From NCBI GenBank assembly GCA_017554325.1, contig JAFZIP010000013.1:124001-188000 (forward strand): a DNA stretch of 64,000 nucleotides, given 5' to 3'. Shown here one piece after another: positions 44,031 through 52,826 of this stretch; within the stretch, counting starts at the first letter, position 1, and each line of letters begins with the position of its first letter. Both the position numbers and the translations under genes were made by a program. The DNA is from Bacteroidales bacterium. GTDB lineage: Bacteria > Bacteroidota > Bacteroidia > Bacteroidales > WCHB1-69. The notes beneath the pieces were generated by a model. It saw only the letters and a program-made list of their open reading frames with translations, was not told the DNA's origin and searched no databases.

Positions 44031-46865
44031 ATGGAAGAAAACGCGTTTGCTGAAGATTCACTGATTGTTTCCGGTGCACGGGAGAACAACCTCAAGGATG
44101 TGTCGGTCACGATTCCGCAGCAGCAGCTGGTGGTCATCACCGGATTGAGCGGCAGCGGCAAGTCTTCACTCGCCTTCGATACCATCTATGCCGAAGGCCA
44201 ACGCCGGTATATGGAGACCTTCTCCGCTTACGCCCGCCAGTTCATTGGCCATCTCGAGCATCCCGACGTGGACAAAATCAGCGGTCTTAACCCCGTCATC
44301 TCCATCGAACAGAAAACTGTAAACAAAAACCCGCGTTCCACTGTGGGCACCATCACCGAGGTCTATGATTTCCTGCGCCTCTTGTATGCGCGTGTCGCGG
44401 ATGCCTATTCGTACAACACGGGTGAGAAGATGGTGCATTATTCCGAGAAAGAGCTTATCGACTTGGTGATCTCCCGGTATGATGAGTGCCATGTAACCCT
44501 GCTTGCACCCATCATCAAAGGTCGTAAGGGCCACTACCGCGAGCTGTTCGAGAACCTCCGTAAGCAAGGCTTCACGCGCGTGCGCATTGACGGCGTGATG
44601 CGCAAACTGCTGCTCAACATGCAGGTGGACCGCTACAAGATGCACGACATTGAGTTGGCTATCGACACGCTGAATATCACGCAATTTTCCAAAACGCGCG
44701 TCAGCAACAGCGTCCATATCGCGATGAAATATGGCAAAGGCTCCATCATGATTTTGGATAATGACACGGGAGAGGTTAAGAATTACAGCAAGTTCCTGAT
44801 GTGCCCCACCACGGGCATTTCCTACCCCGAACCCGAGCCCAACAGTTTCTCGTTCAACTCCCCGTATGGTGCCTGTGAACATTGCAGCGGATTGGGTTTT
44901 GTGTCGGAAATAGATATCGAGAAGATGATTCCCGATCCGTCGAAATCCATCAAAAACGGCGGTATCGTGGTGATTGGTGAATATAAAAACACATTGCTAT
45001 TCAGAGAGTTGGATGCGCTGGCAGAGAAATATCATTTTTCTTTGTCGGATCCCATTCAGGATTTGTCGGAACAGAATCTGAACATGGTTTTGTACGGTTC
45101 TCCGGAGTGGCTGTATGTGAAACGCGAATATGAGGGCTTGGCCCCGATGAAGAAGTCGTTCGAGGGCGTGGTCAACTATATCCGCAATCTCAATTCGGAC
45201 AACATTCCGGCTTCATTGCGCAAGTGGATCAACCAGTTTATCAACATGGCGCCCTGTCCGGATTGCCACGGCACGCGCCTGCGCAAGGAGGCGTTGCACT
45301 TCCGTATCGACGGCAAGAACATTGCAGAGTTGGCCCACATGGACATCTCGGAATTGTATGAATGGATGGAACAACTGCCCAAGAAGCTGGATGCTTCCAA
45401 AAAACGCATTGCTTCGGAAATCATCCGCGAAATCACTTTCCGGCTGAAATTCCTGTGCAACGTCGGCATACAATACCTGTCGTTGGATCGCTCGGCGGCG
45501 TCGCTCTCTGGCGGTGAAGCCCAGCGTATCCGTCTGGCTACCCAGATCAGCTCGCAGCTGGTGAATGTGATGTACATCCTGGACGAGCCGAGCATCGGCT
45601 TGCACCAGCGCGACAACCACCTGCTCATCCAGTCGCTCAAGGACTTGCGCGACTTGGGCAACTCGGTGATTGTGGTGGAACACGACCGTGACATGATGGA
45701 GACGGCGGATTTCATCGTCGATGTGGGCCCCGAAGCCGGCAATCGCGGCGGCCACATCGTGGCTTCCGGCACGTACAACGACATCCTGAAGGCTGACTCG
45801 CTGACCGCCGACTATCTGACTGGCCGCAAGAAGATAGAGGTACCCCAAATCCGTAGGCCTGGCAACGGCCATACACTGACCCTGATTGGCGCGTCGGGCA
45901 ACAACCTGAAAGATGTGACCGTCAGCTTCCCGTTGGGTACGCTTATTTGCGTGACGGGTGTGTCGGGCAGCGGCAAATCCACCCTCATCAACGAAACGCT
46001 GTATCCCATCCTCAACCGCTATGTCTATCGTTCCGAGAAGAAACCTTTGGACTATGCCGCGATAGAGGGTTTGGAACATATCGACAAGATTATTGAAATC
46101 AACCAGCAGCCCATCGGGCGCACGCCGCGCTCCAACCCTGCCACATACGTGGGCGTTTTTGATGACATCCGAAAGCTGTTTTCCGATATGCCCGAATCCA
46201 AGATCAGAGGCTACAAGCCCGGACGTTTCTCCTTCAATGTGTCCGGCGGACGCTGCGAGGAGTGCAAGGGTGCCGGCGTGCAGAGCATCGAGATGAATTT
46301 CCTGCCGGATGTGTATGTTACCTGCGAGAAATGCAACGGCAGACGCTATAATGATGAGACACTGGAGGTTAGATACAAAGGAAAGTCCATCAACGATATA
46401 TTGGAAATGGACATTGAGAGCGCCATTCCGTTCTTTGAGAACATCCCCGCTATTGTTCTGCCTTTGAAGACGATGGCAGATGTGGGATTGGGTTATTTGC
46501 GATTGGGACAATCCTCCACCACGCTCTCCGGCGGCGAGGCGCAACGTGTGAAACTGGCCGCTGAACTTTCCAAAAAGGAAACCGGCCAAACGGTCTATAT
46601 TCTCGATGAGCCCACGACGGGATTGCATTTCCACGACATCGCCATCCTCATGGATGTGCTCAACAAGCTGGTGGACAGGGGCAATACGGTGATTGTGATC
46701 GAGCACAACATGGATGTGATCAAGATGGCCGACTGGATTATCGACATGGGCCCTGAAGGCGGTCGCTCCGGCGGCGAGGTGGTGGCCGAAGGCACACCCG
46801 AGGAGATTGTGGCCAAGGGCGTCGGATTCACCGCCGAATATTTAGCCAAAGAACTTGCACAATGA
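44031..46865 (+). CDS. uvrA: excinuclease ABC subunit A
   Basis: 944 residues from the ATG at 44031. Two ABC ATPase modules: Walker A GLSGSGKSSLAF and GVSGSGKSTLINETLY, signature LSGGEAQRIRLATQ and LSGGEAQRVKLAAELS. Zinc-binding cysteines are present in CEHCSGLGF, in CPDCHG within the first module's insertion, and in CEECKGAGVQSIEMNFLPD with CEKCNGRRYN. UvrA with UvrB scans DNA for bulky lesions in nucleotide excision repair. It overlaps the following gene by 4 nt (ATGA), so the two are translationally coupled. Confidence 0.97.
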   Translation: MEENAFAEDSLIVSGARENNLKDVSVTIPQQQLVVITGLSGSGKSSLAFDTIYAEGQRRYMETFSAYARQFIGHLEHPDVDKISGLNPVISIEQKTVNKNPRSTVGTITEVYDFLRLLYARVADAYSYNTGEKMVHYSEKELIDLVISRYDECHVTLLAPIIKGRKGHYRELFENLRKQGFTRVRIDGVMRKLLLNMQVDRYKMHDIELAIDTLNITQFSKTRVSNSVHIAMKYGKGSIMILDNDTGEVKNYSKFLMCPTTGISYPEPEPNSFSFNSPYGACEHCSGLGFVSEIDIEKMIPDPSKSIKNGGIVVIGEYKNTLLFRELDALAEKYHFSLSDPIQDLSEQNLNMVLYGSPEWLYVKREYEGLAPMKKSFEGVVNYIRNLNSDNIPASLRKWINQFINMAPCPDCHGTRLRKEALHFRIDGKNIAELAHMDISELYEWMEQLPKKLDASKKRIASEIIREITFRLKFLCNVGIQYLSLDRSAASLSGGEAQRIRLATQISSQLVNVMYILDEPSIGLHQRDNHLLIQSLKDLRDLGNSVIVVEHDRDMMETADFIVDVGPEAGNRGGHIVASGTYNDILKADSLTADYLTGRKKIEVPQIRRPGNGHTLTLIGASGNNLKDVTVSFPLGTLICVTGVSGSGKSTLINETLYPILNRYVYRSEKKPLDYAAIEGLEHIDKIIEINQQPIGRTPRSNPATYVGVFDDIRKLFSDMPESKIRGYKPGRFSFNVSGGRCEECKGAGVQSIEMNFLPDVYVTCEKCNGRRYNDETLEVRYKGKSINDILEMDIESAIPFFENIPAIVLPLKTMADVGLGYLRLGQSSTTLSGGEAQRVKLAAELSKKETGQTVYILDEPTTGLHFHDIAILMDVLNKLVDRGNTVIVIEHNMDVIKMADWIIDMGPEGGRSGGEVVAEGTPEEIVAKGVGFTAEYLAKELAQ

Positions 46866-47719
46866 TAAAGCACATGACCAGTTTCCTCGATATGGACGAG
46901 GAATTATATGAATTGGAACACGCCCGCTACGTGCTCCTTCCCGTTCCGTATGATGGCACCAGCACGTTTGTGAAGGGTGCGGACAAGGGCCCGCAGGCCA
47001 TCCTGGATGCCTCCGACAGCCTGGAGCTCTACGATGTCCAATATCAAATAGAAGCCTGCAATGCCGGCATCCATACGGACCAGCATGCCTACGACTTGTC
47101 CTCTCCGGACAGCATGGTGCAATCTGTTTATCAACGGGTTAAGCATTTTATGGAGATGCAGAAATTTCCCATCCTGTTGGGTGGCGAGCATTCGGTTTCC
47201 GTAGGGGCCATCAAGGCGATGAGCGAGCAATATGAGGACTTGACGGTGCTGCAAATCGACGCACACGCCGACTTGCGCGACGAGTATCATGACTCCATCT
47301 ACAACCATGCCTGTGTGATGTGCCGCGCGCAGGACTACGCGCGAGTGGTACAGGTGGGCATCCGCAACGTGTGCACGGAGGAGATGCACAACCTTGTGCC
47401 CGAAAATGTCTTCTATGCTCATGACATCTACAATACGGAAGAATGGATGGACAAGGCGGTTGCGCGTCTGACCCAAAATGTATATGTCACGTTCGATTTG
47501 GACGGGCTGGACCCGTCTATTTTGCCGGCTACTGGCACGCCGCTGCCGGGAGGTTTGCAATGGTATCCTACGCTGAGATTCTTGGACAAAGTGTTCCGCC
47601 AGCGCAATGTGGTGGGCTTTGATGTGGTGGAGCTCTGCCCACAGCCTGACAACAAGGTCTCCGACGTCCTCGCCGCCACGCTGGTCTATAAGATGATCAA
47701 CATGCAAGAGGCAAGATAG
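46862..47719 (+). CDS. speB: agmatinase/arginase-family ureohydrolase
   Basis: 285 residues with the binuclear manganese site of ureohydrolases: LLGGEHSVSVGAIKAM, LQIDAHADLRDEYHDS and VTFDLDGLDPSILPATGTPL. Length and motifs match agmatinase (agmatine to putrescine and urea); related enzymes act on arginine or guanidinobutyrate, so the exact substrate is inferred. Its ATG overlaps the uvrA stop codon, an unusual pairing of polyamine metabolism with DNA repair. A low-complexity spacer follows. Confidence 0.9.
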   Translation: MIKHMTSFLDMDEELYELEHARYVLLPVPYDGTSTFVKGADKGPQAILDASDSLELYDVQYQIEACNAGIHTDQHAYDLSSPDSMVQSVYQRVKHFMEMQKFPILLGGEHSVSVGAIKAMSEQYEDLTVLQIDAHADLRDEYHDSIYNHACVMCRAQDYARVVQVGIRNVCTEEMHNLVPENVFYAHDIYNTEEWMDKAVARLTQNVYVTFDLDGLDPSILPATGTPLPGGLQWYPTLRFLDKVFRQRNVVGFDVVELCPQPDNKVSDVLAATLVYKMINMQEAR

Positions 47720-47817
47720 GGTGCATGGGGGACAAGAGGTAAAAGAGGTGAAAGGGGTACATGGGGTGAAGGTGGTGAAAGAGGTAAAGGAGGTTCTCTA
47801 ATCTCTCATCTCTAATC
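47720..47817. repeat. GGTGAA/TCTCTAATC low-complexity spacer
   Basis: Degenerate repeats such as AGAGGTGAAAGGGGTACATG pass into TCTCTAATCTCTCATCTCTA. The repeat provides the last codons (ERLEMRD) of the convergent regulator gene. Confidence 0.6.
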
Positions 47818-48877
47818 TCTCCACTATCCTGTATCCTCCCGTCTTGTTCGCCCCGACGTGCTCGATGAGGCCCTGCTGTTTGAGGCGTGCGATGTACTTG
47901 GCCACGGAGCTTCTGGACAGGTCGGTCCGGGCCATGATGTCCTCGGCGGAGCAGAGGGAATTTTCCTTGATGAACGCATATATCGATGCGGTTTTTGGGC
48001 CCGGCGTTTCGTTAGGTGTTGTTGGGCTTTCCGGAAGGTCTTGCAGCACCTCATCTGCCGGCTTTTCCGGATTCTCTGCCGTGTTCAGGGGGCTGGCCAG
48101 CTGCTGGGAAACACGTTTCGCATATGCCTTGGAAATGCTTAATGTGATTGTTTCACCGTTCCCTTTCTTGAGGGTTACGGTGTTTTGGTCAAACGCGGCG
48201 ATGTGGCGGAGCATGACAAGAATGCTTCTGGAGATTTGCACGCCGCGACTGCCCATCATGCCGGCCATGTCGTTAAGACTGCAATTCATGAAGCCCGAGT
48301 TCCCGTCGGTGAGGTGGAAGCGGGTTTGGTTCCCGCATTTCTCGCAGTACTCCACATGGTCGATGGGGACCTCGAAAAGCATGTTTTTAGTGTTGGTCAG
48401 GACCAGGCGGCCGTGCCGCTTCATCCAGAAGCCGTTCCTCATCCGGCCAAGACGCATTTCATTCTTCAGGGCGATGAAGAGGAAGACAAAGGAATTGATC
48501 CCGATGTTGCGGAACATCACGAGCATTGCGGCGTGGAAAAAATACCGGTATGCGAAATGAACAGGGAACTGTCTTGTCAGTAGGGCAATGACCTGCGGGT
48601 ACACCATCGCCATTTCGGCGGCAGTGGACACAATGATGCTGATGAAGCAGAGCAGGGTGTACCGCAGGAAGTTCAGGCCCGACAGGATGCGTGGTACCAG
48701 CACGAAAACATTAAAGTAAATTGTCGCCAGCACGATGACACCGCTCAGGAATTCTTTGTAGGCGCAGGGGTACGCAGCAGGGCGAACAGAGCAGTTCCTA
48801 CCGAAATATAGCAGGAACAAAGCAGAAAGCAGAATGTTTGCCGCAATCTGAAAAAACAACTTTTTCTTCTCTTTCAC
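47798..48877 (-). CDS. membrane-anchored LytTR regulator with C-terminal winged helix
   Basis: 359 residues from a GTG start. Four transmembrane segments (about residues 8-27, 44-63, 72-95 and 110-135), then a LytTR DNA-binding domain (about 150-245: MLFEVPIDHVEYCEKCGNQT, GVQISRSILVMLRHIAAFDQ). After a proline-rich linker comes a winged helix (about 295-355: TASIYAFIKENSLCSAEDIM, SRSSVAKYIARLKQQGLIEH). Two DNA-binding domains on one membrane protein suggest direct one-component signalling from the envelope to DNA. No histidine-kinase or receiver domain is present. It faces the lipoprotein-MBOAT operon, with operator-like boxes in the intergenic region. Confidence 0.85.
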   Translation of the reverse strand: MKEKKKLFFQIAANILLSALFLLYFGRNCSVRPAAYPCAYKEFLSGVIVLATIYFNVFVLVPRILSGLNFLRYTLLCFISIIVSTAAEMAMVYPQVIALLTRQFPVHFAYRYFFHAAMLVMFRNIGINSFVFLFIALKNEMRLGRMRNGFWMKRHGRLVLTNTKNMLFEVPIDHVEYCEKCGNQTRFHLTDGNSGFMNCSLNDMAGMMGSRGVQISRSILVMLRHIAAFDQNTVTLKKGNGETITLSISKAYAKRVSQQLASPLNTAENPEKPADEVLQDLPESPTTPNETPGPKTASIYAFIKENSLCSAEDIMARTDLSRSSVAKYIARLKQQGLIEHVGANKTGGYRIVERLEMRD

Positions 48878-48893
48878 AGGTGGATTTTTGTGG

Positions 48894-48901
48894 CAAAAAT
48901 A
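48894..48901 (-). promoter_or_regulatory. -7 promoter box of the LytTR gene
   Basis: TATTTTTG on the minus strand, 17 nt upstream of the GTG start. Confidence 0.6.
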
Positions 48902-48915
48902 TGCTTTTCCGATGG

Positions 48916-48975
48916 ATTTATTGTGTAAATTCCATTCATTTCGTCATTTTTTCAAAAACGGATTACACAATAAAT
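48916..48975. promoter_or_regulatory. operator module 1: inverted TTACACAATAAA boxes
   Basis: TTTATTGTGTAA (48917-48928) and TTACACAATAAA (48963-48974) are exact inverted repeats whose starts are 46 bp apart. The first box lies about 15 bp upstream of the LytTR gene's -7 box, at the -33 region. A single related box, TTTATTGTGAAA, lies at 49010-49021. Confidence 0.6.
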
Positions 48976-49080
48976 GCAAAAAAGCCGGATTCGGGCCATA
49001 GCGGACATATTTATTGTGAAAGCACGCAAGTATTTGATTTACAGAAAGAAAATAGGAAAAATCGGAACAAATTTTAAGAT

Positions 49081-49149
49081 TATATTGTGTAATGCCTTTT
49101 CACTTTCGCCATTTTTTCAGTGAAACACTCGAAAAACTTACACAATAAC
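49081..49149. promoter_or_regulatory. operator module 2: inverted TTACACAATA boxes
   Basis: TATATTGTGTAA (49081-49092) and TTACACAATAAC (49138-49149) repeat the design of module 1. The inner sequences also match: CATTTTTTCA follows the first box in both modules. The right box ends 24 bp before the -7 box of the lipoprotein operon. Confidence 0.6.
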
Positions 49150-49173
49150 CCGGGAAACAAACGATGTAAACCC

Positions 49174-49181
49174 TATCTTTG
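49174..49181 (+). promoter_or_regulatory. -7 promoter box of the lipoprotein-MBOAT operon
   Basis: TATCTTTG followed by CACC, 78 nt upstream of the first ATG. Confidence 0.65.
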
Positions 49182-49259
49182 CACCAGATATAAAGTGGTA
49201 CACTTTTTAATGATATACACCTCGAATAAAAATAATTCTCAATTAAAACATAAAGCCTT

Positions 49260-50171
49260 ATGAAACGGACAATTTTTTTCACACCAATCATAGCTTTTGT
49301 TTTCATCCTGTGTTCATGTGAGCGGGAGGGCGTTTATGCGCCAGAAAAAAGAATATCATCCATTACACACGATGAAAATGGTTATTATAAAGAAGTATGG
49401 GTTTGGGATAAGGATTTGTTGAGGGAAATCTATTTTCAGAATAGCAATGTCAGTTATCGTTTTTACTACAACAAAAAACAACTTACAGCTATTCATGTTT
49501 TTGCCCAAACCAACATGTATTATCAATTTACCTACGACAAACAGGGCAAACGGTTGCTATCGATGGATAGTTATTTGTCCCAGAACGACAATATGTCCGC
49601 CCGCCTCTTTGAACGTACGGATTTTACCTACAATGATGACGGACTAATCAACGGTTTTGAAACTAAACACTATTGGGGCAAATACAAAAACTGTGATCAG
49701 GAGCGCCATACACAGTACATCCTGCAACTGCTATTTCCGATTATTCCAAACACAAGCCCCGAATTTAAACATAAAGGATCAGGAGACTATTACAGTACCA
49801 CAGCCTCATTCAATTACAAAGATGGTAATATTACAGATGGCTTATACATTGAAACATTTGACACCTGTTATATTCATTATTCCTACACTCAAATTCCCAA
49901 TCCATTCCGTGAGTTCTTCCATTATGCCTATCTTGATCCCACAGTTGTGAATCAAAGTGCCCATAATTCCACTATGATACTACATGCCACACTTGAGCAT
50001 CATTGTCATCCCCAATTCTCAGCCAATTATTCCGAGGATTTTGACTTTTCATATGAGACGGATAAAGACGGCTATCCCATCAAAATAACACGTAGTATGA
50101 CGATATCGAGTGAGAATTATCCGATTATAGACGGCGGTACGCAAACATATTCTATTGAATACGAACAATAA
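49260..50171 (+). CDS. predicted lipoprotein, paralogue 1
   Basis: 303 residues. Signal sequence MKRTIFFTPIIAFVFILCSC has the lipobox LCSC with the lipidated cysteine at 20. The mature part is beta-rich with aromatic YD-like repeats (YYKEVWVWDKDLLREIYFQN, SYRFYYNKKQLTAIHVF, YQFTYDKQGKRLLSMDSYLS). It shares layout and motifs with the next gene (EVWVW/EWVW, FHYDKSGK/FTYDKQGK, then a C-terminal YSIEYE or YYCEY). No domain with known function was recognised. First gene of a same-strand run to 54026, 26 nt from the second. Confidence 0.8.
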   Translation: MKRTIFFTPIIAFVFILCSCEREGVYAPEKRISSITHDENGYYKEVWVWDKDLLREIYFQNSNVSYRFYYNKKQLTAIHVFAQTNMYYQFTYDKQGKRLLSMDSYLSQNDNMSARLFERTDFTYNDDGLINGFETKHYWGKYKNCDQERHTQYILQLLFPIIPNTSPEFKHKGSGDYYSTTASFNYKDGNITDGLYIETFDTCYIHYSYTQIPNPFREFFHYAYLDPTVVNQSAHNSTMILHATLEHHCHPQFSANYSEDFDFSYETDKDGYPIKITRSMTISSENYPIIDGGTQTYSIEYEQ

Positions 50172-50197
50172 CGATTGTTGACTAAACTTTTATCATT

Positions 50198-51130
50198 ATG
50201 AAAAACAAATTCATTAATTGGATGGTAATAAGCTGTATGATGGTTCTTGGGTGCACTTCCTGCCATCGGGATGGTACCATGAATCCTCCCAGAAAAATTG
50301 CCCGCATCTATACCATAACCGAAGATGGGCCGAAGACTGTTGCGGAGTGGGTTTGGAAGGGCAATCGGCTTTCAAAGCTTTCGACGTTATACCGCACTTA
50401 CGAATATGAATACAAAAACGGACAAATACATGCCATAACCTTTAGCAAATCCTACAATCAGGATACCATTTGTTATTATTTTCATTACGACAAAAGTGGC
50501 AAGTATTTGGAAAGAATAGAGGCATACGCAAAAAATAATATTCCGGATTTCCAATGGATTCCGTATGAGCATTGGGATTTTACCCATAACGATCGTCATC
50601 AGATTTCAGGATATACGCGTGAATTCTTCCATAGTACTTTGTCAAAATCATCTTGCGAACAGGCAGATATTCTGGCTTTGTTGACAGGTAATGTTTCTTT
50701 TAATACAATCTTCCCTTCCAAGAATGAAACCCAAGGAAAAGAGTATCACAAAGAGATTGTTTCTTTCAAATATGAGGGAGACAATATCGTAGAAATAAGA
50801 AAAATAAGGACCAATTCCGATGTTGAAGAGGTCTCTCAATATTATTACGTAGATTATGCCAATCCATTCTTGCCGACCATCACGAATCATTACCATTACT
50901 TTCTTCCAATAGGAAATAGCCAAAATTTGGTCTCAGAAAGCTATCATACACGAATTTATCCAGATCATTTTCCGCAGGCAAGACCTTTATATTATCACTT
51001 TGAATATGAGATGATCGATGGATGTCCTGAGAAAATAACCATGCATTCAGAATATCTTAACAACTGGGACAAAGCAAATAAAAATTCTGAAAAAAGCACT
51101 ACAGTTTATTATTGCGAATATGTGAAGTAA
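50198..51130 (+). CDS. predicted lipoprotein, paralogue 2
   Basis: 310 residues with MKNKFINWMVISCMMVLGC followed by TSC; the lipobox could use either cysteine. The mature part repeats the pattern of paralogue 1: PPRKIARIYTITEDGPKTVA, EWVWKGNRLSKLSTLYRTYE, YYFHYDKSGKYLERIEAYAK and a C-terminal STTVYYCEYVK. The two genes look like an old tandem duplication. The FHYDKSGK and EWDFTHND segments suggest RHS/YD-type beta repeats. Function unknown. Confidence 0.8.
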   Translation: MKNKFINWMVISCMMVLGCTSCHRDGTMNPPRKIARIYTITEDGPKTVAEWVWKGNRLSKLSTLYRTYEYEYKNGQIHAITFSKSYNQDTICYYFHYDKSGKYLERIEAYAKNNIPDFQWIPYEHWDFTHNDRHQISGYTREFFHSTLSKSSCEQADILALLTGNVSFNTIFPSKNETQGKEYHKEIVSFKYEGDNIVEIRKIRTNSDVEEVSQYYYVDYANPFLPTITNHYHYFLPIGNSQNLVSESYHTRIYPDHFPQARPLYYHFEYEMIDGCPEKITMHSEYLNNWDKANKNSEKSTTVYYCEYVK

Positions 51131-51200
51131 AGTGTCCGAAGTAAAAGAGGGGACAATGAACAGGGTACAGTCTCAATTTTCAATTAAAAAATACAACATT

Positions 51201-51611
51201 ATGAAAAAATCAATTATAGCAATTATAGCATTGTGTCTTGTTCTGATGAACGCTTGCAAAGATCCAGAACCAGAACCGGATTACAGAGATCAATGGGCAG
51301 GATATTATAGTTGTGCTGTCAGCAGTAGCGTTAGTATCGGCACGGGGGGAGGTGGCGGAGGCAACTATACCGATACGATGATGGTAAGCCTGGCGGCAGA
51401 TTCTTCTTGTTTAACAGTCTCGTCTCTTAAACGCAATACGAAGTGGGTGATCTCGGTGGATGAGTCTGGAACAATCCTTTCAGGAAGGTTATTAAAATTC
51501 GGGCCTAATTGCAGTGGCGCCTTTTCAAAGGGTAAATTTTACTTTTCATATATGGATGGTGGTCCTAATGTTGTCCGCCGCTACGAGGTAGAGGGACGTA
51601 AAATCAGATAA
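51201..51611 (+). CDS. small predicted lipoprotein
   Basis: 136 residues from the ATG at 51201 (MKKSIIAIIALCLVLMNAC). The lipobox LMNAC gives the lipid cysteine at 19, followed by an acidic-proline linker (KDPEPEPDYRDQW) and a small beta-rich domain with a glycine tract (GTGGGGGGNY). An in-frame start at 51132 is rejected because it would bury the signal peptide 23 residues in. It lies 70 nt after paralogue 2 and 18 nt before the MBOAT gene. Confidence 0.75.
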   Translation: MKKSIIAIIALCLVLMNACKDPEPEPDYRDQWAGYYSCAVSSSVSIGTGGGGGGNYTDTMMVSLAADSSCLTVSSLKRNTKWVISVDESGTILSGRLLKFGPNCSGAFSKGKFYFSYMDGGPNVVRRYEVEGRKIR

Positions 51612-51629
51612 AAACTAAACGTACAAAAC

Positions 51630-52826
51630 ATGCTCTTCCAAAGCGGCCAGTTGTTTTTCTGCATCTTGCTGTTCACCACGGTTTTCGTGGTGTGTAAGTG
51701 GGTGTTCCGGAAAGGCTGGCTGAACAATGTGGTTCTGCTGCTGGGCAACGCGCTGATACTGACCAACATCGTGCGCCCGCAGTCGGTGCTCATCCTGCTG
51801 ATCGTGGCCACGGTGTGCTACGGAGCAGGCGTGCTCCTGCAACGGAAGAAATGGCGCTGGCTGCTGGCCCTCACCCTCGCGCTGCTGATCGCCCTCTTTG
51901 CCATACGCTCGTATCCGCTCGTGTGGAAGTGGTTTGGCGAGTTCTGGACCACCAGCATGAAAAAGCCGTTTTTCTCCGTGGAAAAACTCGGCCTCTCCTA
52001 TATCCTCTTTCGCCTCATCCACTGGCTCGTGGAGTGCCGCCGGGGTACGTTGCGCACCCGAGACTTCCTCACCTATGTCAACTATCTGTTCTTCTTTCCC
52101 ACCTTCATGGCCGGACCCATCGATACGCTCAACAACTTCCACTATTGGCTGCATACCACCCGCGTGCGCTTCAACGCGCGGATGCTGCTCGCGGGCGTGG
52201 GCCGCATCTTCCTGGGTGTCGTGAAAACCCTGCTCATCGTTCCGCTGATGCTGCCGTATGCCACCGACTACCAAACCCTGCTTCCCAACATGGGACCCTG
52301 GAGCGCGGTGATTTGCGCTGCCCTGCTCTATTCCTTGTACATTTACATCGACTTCTCCGGCTACTGCGACCTGGCCATCGGCATGGCTTACATGATGGGC
52401 ATACGCACCCCCGAGAACTTCAACAACCCCTACCTGTCCGCCAATATCGCGGAGTTCTGGAAACGGTGGCACATCACCTTCTCCACCTTTTTGAAGATAT
52501 ACGTGTTCAAGCCCGTCATTGGCTTGCTCAACCAGTTCCCCATTCGGAAATACCGCATGGTTGTCTCTGTCACCGCCTACATGATAACATTCTTCGTGTG
52601 TGGCCTCTGGCACGGCTGCACCCTCAATTTCGTGCTCTGGGGCCTGTGGCACGGATTGGGCCTTTCGTTGTATAAAATCGGCATTGACATCCATCCCCCA
52701 AAACCCACTCGTCTGAACCGCGCGCTCGGCATCGCCGCCACGTTCCTGTTTGTCACGGTGGGATGGATTTTCTTCAACTACCCGATGGATGAATTGAGTA
52801 ATATGATAAATCTGCTGTTCGGATGA
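51630..52826 (+). CDS. MBOAT-family O-acyltransferase (DltB/AlgI-like)
   Basis: 398 residues, about ten membrane segments. MBOAT signatures: KLGLSYILFRLIHWLVE, YLFFFPTFMAGPID, LYIYIDFSGYCDLAIGMAYM, and NIAEFWKRWHITFSTFLK with His281. The predicted catalytic His328 lies in CGLWHGCTLNFVLWGLWHG. These enzymes move an acyl group across the inner membrane from a cytoplasmic thioester to an extracytoplasmic acceptor. The C-terminus (NMINLLFG) has no acyl-shuttle hexapeptide. The stop overlaps the start of the next gene by 4 nt. No DltA or DltC homologue is nearby, so the donor may be acyl-CoA or be encoded elsewhere. Confidence 0.9.
   Translation: MLFQSGQLFFCILLFTTVFVVCKWVFRKGWLNNVVLLLGNALILTNIVRPQSVLILLIVATVCYGAGVLLQRKKWRWLLALTLALLIALFAIRSYPLVWKWFGEFWTTSMKKPFFSVEKLGLSYILFRLIHWLVECRRGTLRTRDFLTYVNYLFFFPTFMAGPIDTLNNFHYWLHTTRVRFNARMLLAGVGRIFLGVVKTLLIVPLMLPYATDYQTLLPNMGPWSAVICAALLYSLYIYIDFSGYCDLAIGMAYMMGIRTPENFNNPYLSANIAEFWKRWHITFSTFLKIYVFKPVIGLLNQFPIRKYRMVVSVTAYMITFFVCGLWHGCTLNFVLWGLWHGLGLSLYKIGIDIHPPKPTRLNRALGIAATFLFVTVGWIFFNYPMDELSNMINLLFG

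Noticed and set aside
45213..46706. 497-codon minus-strand open frame
   Set aside because: Antisense shadow of uvrA.
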